This document shows positions 1-11,078 of a DNA stretch of 64,000 nucleotides, one piece after another. The position numbers and the translations under genes are program-made. The first letter of the stretch is position 1. The number at the start of each line of letters is the position of its first letter. The notes below the pieces were generated by a model that made no database searches, was not told the origin of the DNA, and was given only the letters and a program-made list of their open reading frames with translations. Source of the stretch: Salvelinus alpinus (Eukaryota > Chordata > Actinopteri > Salmoniformes > Salmonidae); the NCBI RefSeq assembly GCF_045679555.1, contig NC_092092.1, forward strand, positions 9,502,997 to 9,566,996, given 5' to 3'.

Positions 1-2888
1 TATAGTGTGGGGGGGTGGTTGTATTTATAGTGTGTGGGGGTAGTTGTATTTATAGTGTGGGGGGGTAGTTGTATTTATAGTGTGTGGGGGTAGTTGTATT
101 TATAGTGTGGGGGGTAGAGTTGTATTTATAGTGTGGGTGGTAGAGTTGTATTTATAGTGTGGGGGGTAGAGTTGTATTTATAGTGTGGGTGGTAGAGTTG
201 TATTTATAGTGTGGGGGGTAGTTGTATTTATAGTGTGGGGGGGTAGTTGTATTTATAGTGTGGGGGGTAGTTGTATTTATAGTGTGGGGGGGTAGTTGTA
301 TTTATAGTGTGGGGGGTAGTTGTATTTATAGTGTGGGGGGTAGTTGTATTTATAGTGTGGGGGTAGAGTTGTATTTATAGTGTGGGGGGTGGTTGTATTT
401 ATAGTGTGGGGGGGTAGTTGTATTTATAGTGTGGGGGGTAGTTGTATTTATAGTGTGGGGGGGTAGTTGTATTTATAGTGTGGGGGGTAGGGTTGTATTT
501 ATAGTGTGGGGGGGTAGTTGTATTTATAGTGTGGGGGGGTAGTTGTATTTATAGTGTGGGGGGTAGTTGTATTTATAGTGTGGGGGGGTAGTTGTATTTA
601 TAGTGTGGGGGGTAGTTGTATTTATAGTGTGGGGGGGTGGTTGTATTTATAGTGTGGGGGGTAGTTATATTTATAGTGTGGGGGGTAGTTGTATTTATAG
701 TGTGGGGGGGTAGTTGTATTTATAGTGTGGGGGGTGGTTGTACTTATAGTGTGGGGGGTTGTTGTATTTATAGTGTGGGGGGGTGGTTGTATTTATAGTG
801 TGGGGGGGTAGTTGTATTTATAGTGTGGGGGGGTAGTTGTATTCATAGTGTGGGGGGTGGTTGTATTTATAGTGTGGGGGGTTGTTGTATTTATAGTGTG
901 GGGGGTAGTTGTATTTATAGTGTGGGGGGTAGTTGTATTTATAGTGTGGGGGGTAGTTGTATTTATAGTGTGGGGGGTGGTTGTATTTATAGTGTTTGGG
1001 GGTAGGGTTGTAATTATAGTGTGGGGGGTGGTTGTATTTATAGTGTGGGGGGTAGTTGTATTTATAGTGTGGGGGGTGATTGTATTTATAGTGTGGGGGG
1101 TAGTTGTATTTATAGTGTGGAGGGGGTGGTTGTATTTATAGTGTGGGGGGGTAGTTGTATTTATAGTGTGGGGGGTAGTTGTATTTATAGTGTGGGGGGG
1201 TGGTTGTATTTATAGTGTGGGGGGGTAGTTGTATTTATAGTGTGGGGGGGTAGTTGTATTTATAGTGTGGGGGGTGGTTGTATTTATAGTGTGGGGGGTA
1301 GTTGTATTTATAGTGTGGGGGGGGGGGTTGTATTTATAGTGTGGGGGGTAGTTGTATTTATAGTGTGGGGGGGGTAGTTGTATTTATAGTGTGGGGGGGT
1401 GGTTGTATTTATAGTGTGGGGGGGGTAGTTGTATTTATAGTGTGGGGGGTAGTTGTATTTATAGTGTGGGGGGGTGGTTGTATTTATAGTGTGGGGGGTG
1501 GTTGTATTTATAGTGTGGGGGGTAGTTGTATTTATAGTGTGGGGGGTAGTTGTATTTATAGTGTGGGGGGGTTGTTGTATTTATAGTGTGGGGGGTAGTT
1601 GTATTTATAGTGTGGGGGGGTAGTTGTATTTGTAGTGTGGGGGGGGTAGTTGTATTTATAGTGTGAGGGGTAGTTGTATTTATAGTGTGGGGGGTAGTTG
1701 TATTTATAGTGTGGGGGGGTAGGGTTGTATTTATAGTGTGGGGGGTAGTTGTATTTATAGTGTGGGGGGTAGTTGTATTTATAGTGTGGGGGGGTGGTTG
1801 TATTTATAGTGTGGGGGGGTGGTTGTATTTATAGTGTGGGGGGGTAGTTGTATTTATAATGTGGGGGGGGGGTAGTTGTATTTATAGTGTGGGGGGGGTG
1901 GTTGTATTTATAGTGTGGGGGGTAGAGTTGTATTTATAGTGTGGGGGGGTAGTTGTATTTATAGTGTGTGGGGGTAGTTGTATTTATAGTGTGGGGGGGT
2001 AGTTGTATTTATAGTGTGGGGGGGTGGTTGTATTTATAGTGTGAGGGGTAGTTGTATTTATAGTGTGGGGGGTTAGTTGTATTTATAGTGTGGGGGGGTA
2101 GTTGTATTTATAGTGTGGGGGGTAGTTGTATTTGTAGTGTGGGGGGGTAGTTGTATTTATAGTGTGAGGGGCAGTTGTATTTATAGTGTGGGGGGGTGGT
2201 TGTATTTATAGTGTGTGGGGGTAGTTGTATTTATAGTGTGGGGGGGTAGTTGTATTTATAGTGTGTGGGGGTAGTTGTATTTATAGTGTGGGGGGTAGAG
2301 TTGTATTTATAGTGTGGGTGGTAGAGTTGTATTTATAGTGTGGGGGGTAGAGTTGTATTTATAGTGTGGGTGGTAGAGTTGTATTTATAGTGTGGGGGGT
2401 AGTTGTATTTATAGTGTGGGGGGGTAGTTGTATTTATAGTGTGGGGGGTAGTTGTATTTATAGTGTGGGGGGGTAGTTGTATTTATAGTGTGGGGGGTAG
2501 TTGTATTTATAGTGTGGGGGGTAGTTGTATTTATAGTGTGGGGGTAGAGTTGTATTTATAGTGTGGGGGGGTAGGGTTGTATTTATAGTGTGGGGGGGTA
2601 GTTGTATTTATAGTGTGGGGGGGTAGTTGTATTTATAGTGTGGGGGGTAGTTGTATTTATAGTGTGGGGGGGTAGTTGTATTTATAGTGTGGGGGGGTGG
2701 TTGTATTTATAGTGTGGGGGGTTTGTTTATTTATAGTGTGGGGGGTAGTTGTATTTATAGTGTGGGGGGGTAGTTGTATTTATAGTGTGGGGGGGTGGTT
2801 GTATTTATAGTGTGGGGGGTTTGTTTATTTATAGTGTGGGGGGGTGGTTGTATTTATAGTGTGGGGGGGTGGTTGTATTTATAGTGTG
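1..2888. repeat. G-rich minisatellite, 22-26 bp unit, about 120 copies
   Basis: The unit reads GTTGTATTTATAGTGTGG followed by a G run of variable length and TA or TG. Units differ mainly in G-run length (about 4-9) and in an occasional extra AG. The array runs off the left edge, so its true length is unknown. Positions 1 to about 370 recur at about 2182-2550 with the same order of variants, showing a higher-order duplication. Open frames inside it repeat the unit and are not genes. Confidence 0.97.
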
Positions 2889-3022
2889 TGTTCACGTTTC
2901 TTAGCGTCCCTCCAACACCAGAGCAGATAATAAAATCATTGGGTTGCGTCACTGTGGGGCCACCGGCTACAACACATTGTCGCCTCCACAGCACTAACTT
3001 TAACTACACTGGAATGCTATGC

Positions 3023-3909
3023 TGAGAGAGAGGGAGAGAGATAGAGAGGAAGGGAGAGAGAGGCAGAGGGGGAGAGATAGAGAGGAAGGGAGAGAGAGGC
3101 AGATGGCGAGAGATAGAGAGGAAGGGAGGGAGAGAGAGGCAGAGGGGGAGAGATAGAGAGGAAGGGAGAGAGAGAGAGGCAGAGGGGGAGAGATAGAGAG
3201 GAAGGGAGAGAGAGAGAGGCAGAGGGAGAGAAAGAGAGGAAGGGAGAGAGAGAGGCAGAGGGGGAGAGATAGAAAGGAAGGGAGAGAGAGAGGCAGAGGG
3301 GGAGAGATAGAGAGGAAGGGAGAGAGAGAGGCAGAGGGGGAGAGATAGAGAGGAAGGGGGAGAGAGAGGCAGAGGGGGAGAGATAGAGAGGAAGGGAGAG
3401 AGAGAGGCAGAGGGGGAGAGATAGAGAGGAAGGGAGAGAGAGAGGAAGGGAGAGAGAGAGGCAGAGAAAGAGAGGAAGGGAGAGAGAGAGAGGCAGAGGG
3501 GGAGATAGAGAGGAAGGGAGAGAGAGAGGGGGAGAGATAGAGAGGAAGGGAGAGAGAGAGAGGAAGGGAGAGAGAGAGAGGCAGAGGGGGAGAGAGAGAG
3601 GGAGAGAAAGAGAGGAAGGGAGAGAGAGAGTGGCAGAGAAAGAGAGGAAGGGAGAGAGAGAGAGGCAGAGGGGGAGAGATAGAGAGGAAGGGAGAGAGAG
3701 AGAGGCAGAGGGAGAGAAAGAGAGGAAGGGAGAGAGAGGCAGACGGAGAGAAAGAGAGGAAGGGAGAGCGAGAGAGGCAGAGGGAGAGAAAGCGAGGAAG
3801 AGAGAGAGAGAGGCAGAGGGAGAGAAAGAGAGGAAGGGAGAGAGAGAGAGGCAGAGGGAGAGAAAGAGTGGAAGGGAGAGAGAGAGAGGCAGAGGGAGAG
3901 AAAGAGAGT
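3023..3909. repeat. Polypurine (GA-rich) minisatellite
   Basis: Nearly 890 bases of the + strand are purine with only scattered T and C. The subunits combine GAGAGAGAGGCAGAGGGG with GAGATAGAGAGGAAGGG, so the period is loosely 30-40 bp. Long homopurine tracts of this sort can form triplex structures. The long open frames on either strand (Ser/Leu/Pro-rich or Arg/Glu-rich) come from the repeat. The 134 bp to its left and 120 bp to its right show nothing recognisable. Confidence 0.95.
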
Positions 3910-4030
3910 GTCCCTGACACCGGAACAGGAGATCCAACAATGATCACTTTGAGAGTTCTCAATAAATACACAAGGCAGTATTCTCCAACAAACAACACAT
4001 ACACATTAGCACACAGTCCCAGTGCTCCAT

Positions 4031-4652
4031 GTAACTGGAGGGTAACAGATGTAACTGGAGGGTAACAGATGTAACTGCAGGGTAACAGATGTAACTGGAG
4101 GGTAACAGATGTAACTGCAGGGTAACAGATGTAACTGCAGGGTAACAGATGTAACTGGAGGGTAACAGATGTAACTGGAGGGTAACAGATATAACTGGAG
4201 GGTAACAGATGTAACTGCAGGGTAACAGATGTAACTGCAGGGTAACAGATGTAACTGGAGGGTAACAGATATAACTGGAGGGTAACAGATGTAACTGGAG
4301 GGTAACAGATGTAACTGGAGGGTAACAGATGTAACTGGAGGGTAACAGATGTAACTGGAGGGTAACAGATATAACTGGAGGGTAACAGATGTAACTGGAG
4401 GGTAACAGATATAACTGCAGGGTAACAGATGTAACTGGAGGGTAACAGATATAACTGCAGGGTAACAGATGTAACTGGAGGGTAACAGATGTAACTTGAG
4501 GGTAACAGATGTAACTGCAGGGTAATGTAACTGCAGGGCAATGTTACTGGAGGGTAATGTAACTGCAGGGTAATGTATCTGCAAGGTAATGGTACTGGAG
4601 GGTAATGTAACTGGAGGGCAATGTAACTGCAGGGCAATGTTACTGGAGGGTA
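4031..4652. repeat. 20-bp minisatellite decaying to about 16-bp units
   Basis: About 24 head-to-tail copies of GGTAACAGATGTAACTGGAG, with GGAG/GCAG and GTAACT/ATAACT variants, run to about 4525. The remainder uses shorter units that lack the CAGAT part (GGTAATGTAACTGCAG type). The change in unit length suggests an older, decaying edge. Confidence 0.96.
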
Positions 4653-4734
4653 ACAAAACATTGATTAAATGTTAAGTGATACAGTAGTAGGTAAGTCATG
4701 ATGTCATCTGTAGCCCTGGGTGAACCCTAAGTCT

Positions 4735-4820
4735 ATATCCCAAATTGCACCCTATTCCCAATATAGTGCAGTACTTTTGACCTGTAGTGCACTACTTTGG
4801 GGGGTGCCATTTGGGATGTA
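4735..4820. mobile_element. Short palindromic MITE, copy 1
   Basis: Inverted ends TCCCAAATTGCACCCTATT and GGGGTGCCATTTGGGAT flank a core with AGTGCAGTACTTTTGACC and GTAGTGCACTACTTT. The same element recurs near 8898, 18321 and 40352, so it is a dispersed family. It has no coding capacity. Confidence 0.75.
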
Positions 4821-4966
4821 CACTAATCCCAATAGTGTGATAGTGAGATACAGTATAACCCTATATAATCAGGCTAGCCTGAGTTCCAGTCTGCTTGTGC
4901 TATTATGCGAACTGCCTATCACTCATTGTCATGACAATGACAACAATGGAGTACACAAGAGCACAT

Positions 4967-5124
4967 ACTGATCTGGGACCAGGCTATAACCCTGCTGGTC
5001 TCTCTAAAGAAGATCAGGACTATGAAAAGTACAGCCAAGACACAAACTGATCTGGGACCAGGCTATAACCCTGCTGGTCTCTCTAAAGAAGATCAGGACT
5101 ATGAAAAGTACAGCCAAGACACAA
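4967..5124. repeat. 79-bp direct tandem duplication
   Basis: The segment beginning ACTGATCTGGGACCAGGC occurs at 4967 and again at 5046, essentially identical. The lack of divergence implies a recent duplication. An open frame across it (5022-5306) has no recognisable domain and I do not call it a gene. The rest of 4821-5375 shows nothing recognisable. Confidence 0.9.
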
Positions 5125-5374
5125 ACGACTTGACCCGCTCTTCAGAAGTACACGGATCAAAAGCGAATCCATTGCAGAGTATCGTTTTTCAAACCGCTTT
5201 TAAATTCATTGCGTACTCCTTTTACAAGGTACAAATGAAAATAGGAAAACAGGAAACTCCTGGCCCTTTCCCAGAGGCGTGGTGTGAAGTTCCTCGATAT
5301 GAGTGACAGATATACTGTCTGACTTGAGTTGAGTTGTCATTCTTGATTGACCCATTGTACTTTTGTTGGAGAGT

Positions 5375-5542
<168 letters not shown>

Positions 5543-6290
5543 GAGGGGATATCCCTGTTCCCTCCCTTTACTGAGAACCTTGTTGGTGTCGGATTCAGGA
5601 GACAGAGGTGTGGCAGCAGCCTCCCCCATCCCTATCACACACACACACCTCGTTCGCTGGGAAAGGGCCTGGCACGTTACAATAGGGAAATGGAAAAGGG
5701 ATTAATGGGGGACTAGCTATTAAAAGGGCTGAGGGATCAGAAAGAGAACAGGAAGTAGGTTAGTGAGACTGTGAGACTATACACCCTTTACCAAAACTTT
5801 GAACAATGCCCCTCCGCTCCACCCCAAGGCCCCACCCCTCCGCCCCAATGCCCCTCCACTCCGCCCCAAGGCCCCCAGATGCCCATTGTCAGCGCAGGGC
5901 ACTGCTGGGAAGCCCTCTATTTATTTAAGTGAATACGATCCTTAATAAATCGCTTCACACCTCTGCAAAGGGCTTTAAAATAACCCCGTTCTCAGTCAGC
6001 ATTGGTTATATAAGGATAGTTATATCAGTGGAGGAGGACTATGACACAGTGCTATTCGCAATTTGACGTTTGCTGCAATTCGACAAAAGTCTAGATTCGA
6101 CATGAGTTTGTGAGAAGATGGATTTATAGTGTTATTATAACGTATTCCTTTAGTTACATGTTTTTTTTATTATTATTATTATTTTATTTTTTAAGGGGTG
6201 GATCAGCTTAATATTGCGGGAAGAATGTTGCTTCCATCAATGTAATTGTCTGCATCATTTCCAATCCCCCATATATTTTTGGGGTAAATA
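5543..6290. other. Non-coding stretch, no gene recognised
   Basis: I see no exon or element with confidence. A C-rich segment at about 5808-5877 contains two near-copies of a 36-bp unit with CCCCTCCGCTCC and CCCCAAGGCCCC. A T-rich run lies near 6162-6190. Confidence 0.6.
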
Positions 6291-6297
6291 TATATAT

Positions 6298-6440
6298 CCA
6301 TACACGCATGCATACATATACACACATATACATATACATACCTATATAGACATACATATACACACATATACATATACACATACCTATTTAGACATACATA
6401 TACACATACACATACACATACCTATATAGACATACATACT
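6298..6440. repeat. (TA/CA)n-rich simple repeat
   Basis: The tract alternates ACATATACACAC and TATAGACATACAT blocks. It is low complexity with no coding value. The following 6441-6930 shows nothing recognisable. Confidence 0.9.
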
Positions 6441-6931
6441 TTTTTAAGAATATACCTTTATTATTCCCCGCAAACCCTACCACCCTTTCCCCAATTGGAG
6501 TAAACTAATAAACACTTCTGCTTTTACCTTCAGTTTATACATCTTATACACATTTTAGAGACACAATCTATTTTACAATAGTTATATGTTGTTTGTTTTT
6601 AGTCCTTCCTCAATTTCTGATGTCCAATAAACTGAAATTGCAACCAACTTTCTAAGGCTTGCTTAAAAAATAAAGATATTTTGGAGATTATTTCCTTTTC
6701 AAACAACCGAAAGTGGGCAGGTGTAATCTGAATAAAGGGAAAAAGGCCCTTCTAATCGTTAGTTACATGTTTGCAATATTACACAGCAAACCAGATTCTG
6801 TGTGTCTGAGTTTTCCCATTGCTTGTCTCCGGCAAGTCTAGTTGCTATGAAGTAAGAACAAACCTGCTCCTCTCCTCTGCCCGGGTCAAGGCAACCATGT
6901 CACAATAGGAACACAGTGTCTGACCAATTAA

Positions 6932-7278
6932 CTGTGTGTGAGTGTGTAAGTGTGTGTGTGAGTGTGTAAGTGTGTGTGTGAGTGTGTAAGTGTGTGTGTG
7001 TGTGAGTGTGTAAGTGTGTGTGTGTGTGTGTGTGTGAGTGAGTGTGTAAGTGTGTGTGAGAGAGTGTAAGTGTGTGTGTGAGTGTGTAAGTGTGTGTGTG
7101 AGTGTGTAAGTGTGTGTGTGTGTGTGTGTGTAAGTGTGTAAGTGTGTGTGAGAGAGTGTAAGTGTGTGTGTGAGTGTGTAAGTGTGTGTGTGTGTGTGAG
7201 TGAGTGTGTAAGTGTGTGTGAGAGAGTGTAAGTGTGTGTAAGTGTGTGTGTGAGTGTGTAAGTGTGTGTGTGTGAGTG
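6932..7278. repeat. Compound (GT)n repeat with GTAAGTGTGT units
   Basis: GT repeats are interrupted regularly by AAGTGTGTGTGTGAGT and GAGAGAGT blocks, giving a loose higher-order period. The minus-strand Thr/His frame here is an artefact of the repeat. Confidence 0.95.
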
Positions 7279-7571
7279 GCGATTGTCCTATGATCTCTTT
7301 CACATAATGTAAAGACATGCTTTACAGTATATCAATTCAGTGTACGGGGATAGCAGAAGTTTCTTATCCCGGGTGGACGTACTTGTTCATACCCCAGATT
7401 GTATTGATGCTAAAGCATGGTTACACTGTTATTTATATGTGTGCTTAAGGTTATTCACGTGTGTGTGTAGCATCTGAAGATGTTTATATGTAAACTCATG
7501 CTGTTGAATGTTAATTGAACAGGATGTGAAAGGGCTTCTTCCCATTGGTCAGACGCATGATGGGTATTGGT

Positions 7572-7820
7572 ATTGAAGACACAGACAGAGACAGACAGGG
7601 TAGGGTTGGTATGCTACCGGGTACAGGAATGATTGAAGACACAGACAGAGACAGACAGGGTAGGGTTGGTATGCTACCGGGTACAGGAATGATTGAAGCC
7701 ACAGACAGAGACAGACAGTGTAGGGTTGGTATGCTACCGGGTACAGGAATGATTGAAGCCACAGACAGAGACAGACAGGGTAGGGTTGGTATGCTTCCGG
7801 GTACAGGAATGATTGAAGCC
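7572..7820. repeat. 60-bp minisatellite, four copies plus a partial one
   Basis: Copies start at 7572, 7632, 7692 and 7752. Each carries ACAGACAGAGACAGACAGG, GGGTTGGTATGC and CCGGGTACAGGAATG. The period is a multiple of three, so frames stay open on both strands without being genes. Confidence 0.97.
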
Positions 7821-8025
7821 TGGCTTTTCGTTTGAGTTGATTAGGCCTAATTTTTGTTCATCGTCCTGTTTATTTGTTTTTGTAACTTCTTTTACAGTCA
7901 CCCGCTATAATAATACTTCTTCACCTGAAAATAAAAAGCCTCACTTTGGCAAGATAAAACACGTCTTCCTCATCTGCATCCTCACTGTTCCAATCCAACC
8001 GCATGGTCAACCTCACAATGTGTAT

Positions 8026-8237
<212 letters not shown>

Positions 8238-8820
8238 CAGCGGCTCAGTGTAATGGTTGCTGATGGTAATCCATCCTATCACAGGGAATCAGTGGGGGGA
8301 CATCCTGAGGGGTTGGAGGTCATTCTCATTAACTTCCTGTTCCTGTTTTCAGACTTCAGTCACCATGGCGATACAGACCCCTCAAATTACACCACTATCC
8401 CAGGATTCATTTAGTGGTGATTTGGAAGAGAAAAACACAGACTAAGTTCACTTAGGCACATAAGCCTAAAAGATAAACATTATAAAGATGCCGTTAAGCA
8501 GGGGGGGAAATAATATAATGAAAGTAGCAGTTTGGTGTTGTGTACTTGTGTAACGTTAACAAGAGTTCACCAGATGTTCGTCACAGACTGTTCACAACAT
8601 GTTCACAGGAGGATTGCCGGTTTCTAAAATGCATTAGTACTTTTTATGTCAAAGCACAGCAAAAGTGAGAGTATTTGAGAGCATTTGAAAGCATGAGAGA
8701 ACTTTCAACGGTTGTCCCAAAACTCCTTTTAACTTTTGAGATTTCCTCACATCTGCTGCACTTGAGCTGCAACCTTGTTCGTGGGTTTTATTTCAAAAGC
8801 TTTTTCTTTTCGGCCAAGCT
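8238..8820. other. Non-coding stretch, no gene recognised
   Basis: No splice-flanked coding segment, RNA gene or transposon end could be recognised on either strand. Confidence 0.5.
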
Positions 8821-8838
8821 GGGGGGGGGGGGGGGGGG
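8821..8838 (+). repeat. (G)18 homopolymer
   Basis: Eighteen consecutive G follow GGCCAAGCT. The run may be a sequencing or assembly weak point. Confidence 0.95.
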
Positions 8839-8897
8839 TGTAGGAATTGCTTGTTCTCCAAGACAGAGGAGGTCTGTGGCTGTGTATCACAAATCGT

Positions 8898-8965
8898 TTG
8901 TCCCAAAGGGCTCTCTGGTCAAAAGTCGTGCACTATATAGGGAATAGTGTGCCATTTGTGATGTA
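8898..8965. mobile_element. Palindromic MITE, copy 2 (partial)
   Basis: TTTGTCCCAAAGGG at the left and CTGGTCAAAAGTCGTGCACT, ATATAGGGAATAGTGTGCC and ATTTGTGAT at the right match the family at 4735, 18321 and 40352. The left half is shortened. The following 8966-9277 shows nothing recognisable. Confidence 0.65.
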
Positions 8966-9277
8966 CACCAAGTCTGTAAGTTCAGCTGTGACCTCCAGCA
9001 TTTTAATTAAATGTATTTAACCTTGAGTTAGCCAGACGAGTCCGTTTAAGTTAAGAACAGTCTTGAAAAAGGATTGCTTGTTAATGTTTTGGACGATTGG
9101 ACAGCCAGGGTTCAAACTGACATTTCCGTCTTTTGATTAAAACGTTTGTAGAGGGACTGTTTCCGCAAGGCTTCTCTGATTCAGACTAACTAAACAGTCT
9201 GAGATACAAACAAACAGTACAAGGAAATAGAAAGTACACCGAATCCTTATTGGCATGATCTGATTCTTTAGGGAACT

Positions 9278-9426
9278 GGGCCAGTATTCATAAAGCATCT
9301 CCAAGTAGGAGTGCTGATCCAGGATCAGGTTCCCCCTGTCCGTGTAATGTTATCCATTATGATCTAAAATCCCAAACTGATTCCACATCAGCCCTCTACT
9401 CTGAGACTCTTTGTGAATACGGGCCC
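9278..9426. mobile_element. 149-bp MITE with about 20-bp terminal inverted repeats
   Basis: The left end GGGCCAGTATTCATAAAG and the reverse complement of the right end, GGGCCCGTATTCACAAAG, match at 16 of 18 positions. The interior (CTGATCCAGGATCAGG) has no coding capacity. I could not fix the target-site duplication. Confidence 0.7.
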
Positions 9427-9861
9427 AGATGCTTAGCTTCCAAGCCTTTTACTACAGTAATGGCCTTCACAGGGGGAATTTAAAGTATGTCCAACTCCAG
9501 CAATTCACATAGACAAAAACTTGTTCAAATGCTTTTGCTTCAAGCTAAACTGTGACGTGAACTGCTAAGGACCATGCAGTGAAGACCTGCAGAAATGCTT
9601 TTGGCCTGATCATGTAAAGCTGCACATATCTGGGTCTCCCTGCCTGGCAACAAGAGATCTATAGGGGAAATGATCCAGACGCTGATAAAAAATAAACGAA
9701 GCCTCTTCAATGGACCAGCCCAGATCAGCACAGACCCAGAACATGTCTGATCTGATACTACCACGGAAGGGTTGAACTCCAAACCCAACAATAGCCAGAC
9801 CCACCATAGAAACTCCTATTCACAAGAGAGTGGTCTTTCTCTTACTAACATTATTTTTCGT
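9427..9861. other. Non-coding stretch, no gene recognised
   Basis: Open frames of 65-83 codons on the minus strand (9540-9807) have no recognisable domain or splice context. I treat this as intergenic sequence. Confidence 0.45.
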
Positions 9862-10307
9862 TTAAAGGTCCAATGCAGCAGTTTTAATCTCAATATCAAA
9901 TCATTTCTGGGTAACAATTAAGTGCCTAACTGTGATTGTTTTCAATTAAAAAAATCTAAAATAATCAAAAATAGCTTTTTAGCAAAGAGCAAAGCAATAA
10001 TTTAGCTAGCACTGTCTGAGAGTGGTTTGACTGGGGAGGGGAAAACAGAAAATTAGCTGTTATTGGCAGAGAGGTTTGGAACTCTCTTATTGGTCTATTA
10101 CCTAAATTACCGCATGTCACCATGGAAGGCCAAAACTCACTCCCACCAAAACAGGTTGACATTTCAGGGGGTCTTTTCAAACAGCTCTTACACTAAAAGG
10201 GCATGAACATCATTTTCATAATTTCACACTATTATTCCAACTTCACAGTGAAGAAATATATGTAAAACATAGGAAAAATCAAATTTTTGACTGCACTTGG
10301 CCTTTAA
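9862..10307. mobile_element. MITE of about 440 bp with TTAA target duplication
   Basis: TTAA at 9862-9865 and at 10304-10307 flank ends AGGTCCAATGCAG and CTGCACTTGGCCT, which are imperfect inverted repeats. A TTAA duplication is the hallmark of piggyBac-type transposition. I infer a non-autonomous relative, although the terminal bases are not the usual piggyBac CCC. No transposase is encoded. Confidence 0.65.
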
Positions 10308-11078
10308 CATTTTTACATCTCTTTCTTTTCTTTCCTTTATCGGTGTAGTGATTTACTGTGAACTGTGAACTCTAAGGTGTATTGTATCTGGGACAGTATT
10401 ATGGGTGGAGTTTGTGGTTGGCACTGTGGTGCCGCCATGTATCAGGAAATTCACATTGTGTTAGGAAAGAATGGCAGGTCCATTAAACATGTGATTACCA
10501 TCAGTTACATTGTCATTCTCCCGTGCTTCACTGTAGAGGAAGGATCATTCACAATAGAAACAGCTTGGACTGTGCCAGTCTGGTCTAATGGTAGCCCACT
10601 ACGAAACCCCATACATACCCACTTGTGACGGGGCTACGAATCTCGCCTTGGCCCCTAATCTCTGTCTCCTTCTGTATTTGTCTCCTTCTCTACCTTCCGA
10701 CCATAAACATTCAAATTGAAACAACAAAAAATTGCTTTGACTCACACGCCTGGTGCTCCTAAAGCTGGGCTCACTCTACCTCTGCTTAAGTCAACTCTTA
10801 TGTTGATGTCTTGCCAAAGAACACAACAGTTTATTCATTTGCGTATTTATCATGCAGTCGGGCTAGCCCTCATAAATTCAAGGCTTATCAAGCACTAATT
10901 TCATGCATTACTAGTATACTACTGTTTATCATCTCACTTGTCCACCAGTTGCTAGGCGAAGCGAAGGTCTGTGCCATGTATAATCCCTTAAAAGACCTTT
11001 GCTTGAAAAACAAGAAAAAATAGGCAATATTCCTGTTTGTCCCTCTTGAGACGCCGTAACAACAACATAGCTTTCTCC
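10308..11078. other. Intergenic stretch, no gene recognised
   Basis: Frames of 60-87 codons occur but none has a domain, conserved motif or splice context. A segment near 10578-10650 faintly resembles a tRNA-derived SINE head but lacks a proper B box. Confidence 0.4.

Noticed and set aside
848-1586. Gly/Val/Ile/Tyr repetitive frames that look like a structural protein
   Set aside because: They mirror the minisatellite unit in all three frames, and variable G runs break them constantly.
3000-4661. 553-codon minus-strand open frame and overlapping Ser/Leu/Pro frames
   Set aside because: The frame exists only because the GA-rich and 20-bp repeats lack stops on that strand. The product is a translation of repeat units.
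5022-5306. 94-codon frame spanning the 79-bp duplication
   Set aside because: The frame is created partly by the duplication and has no domain.
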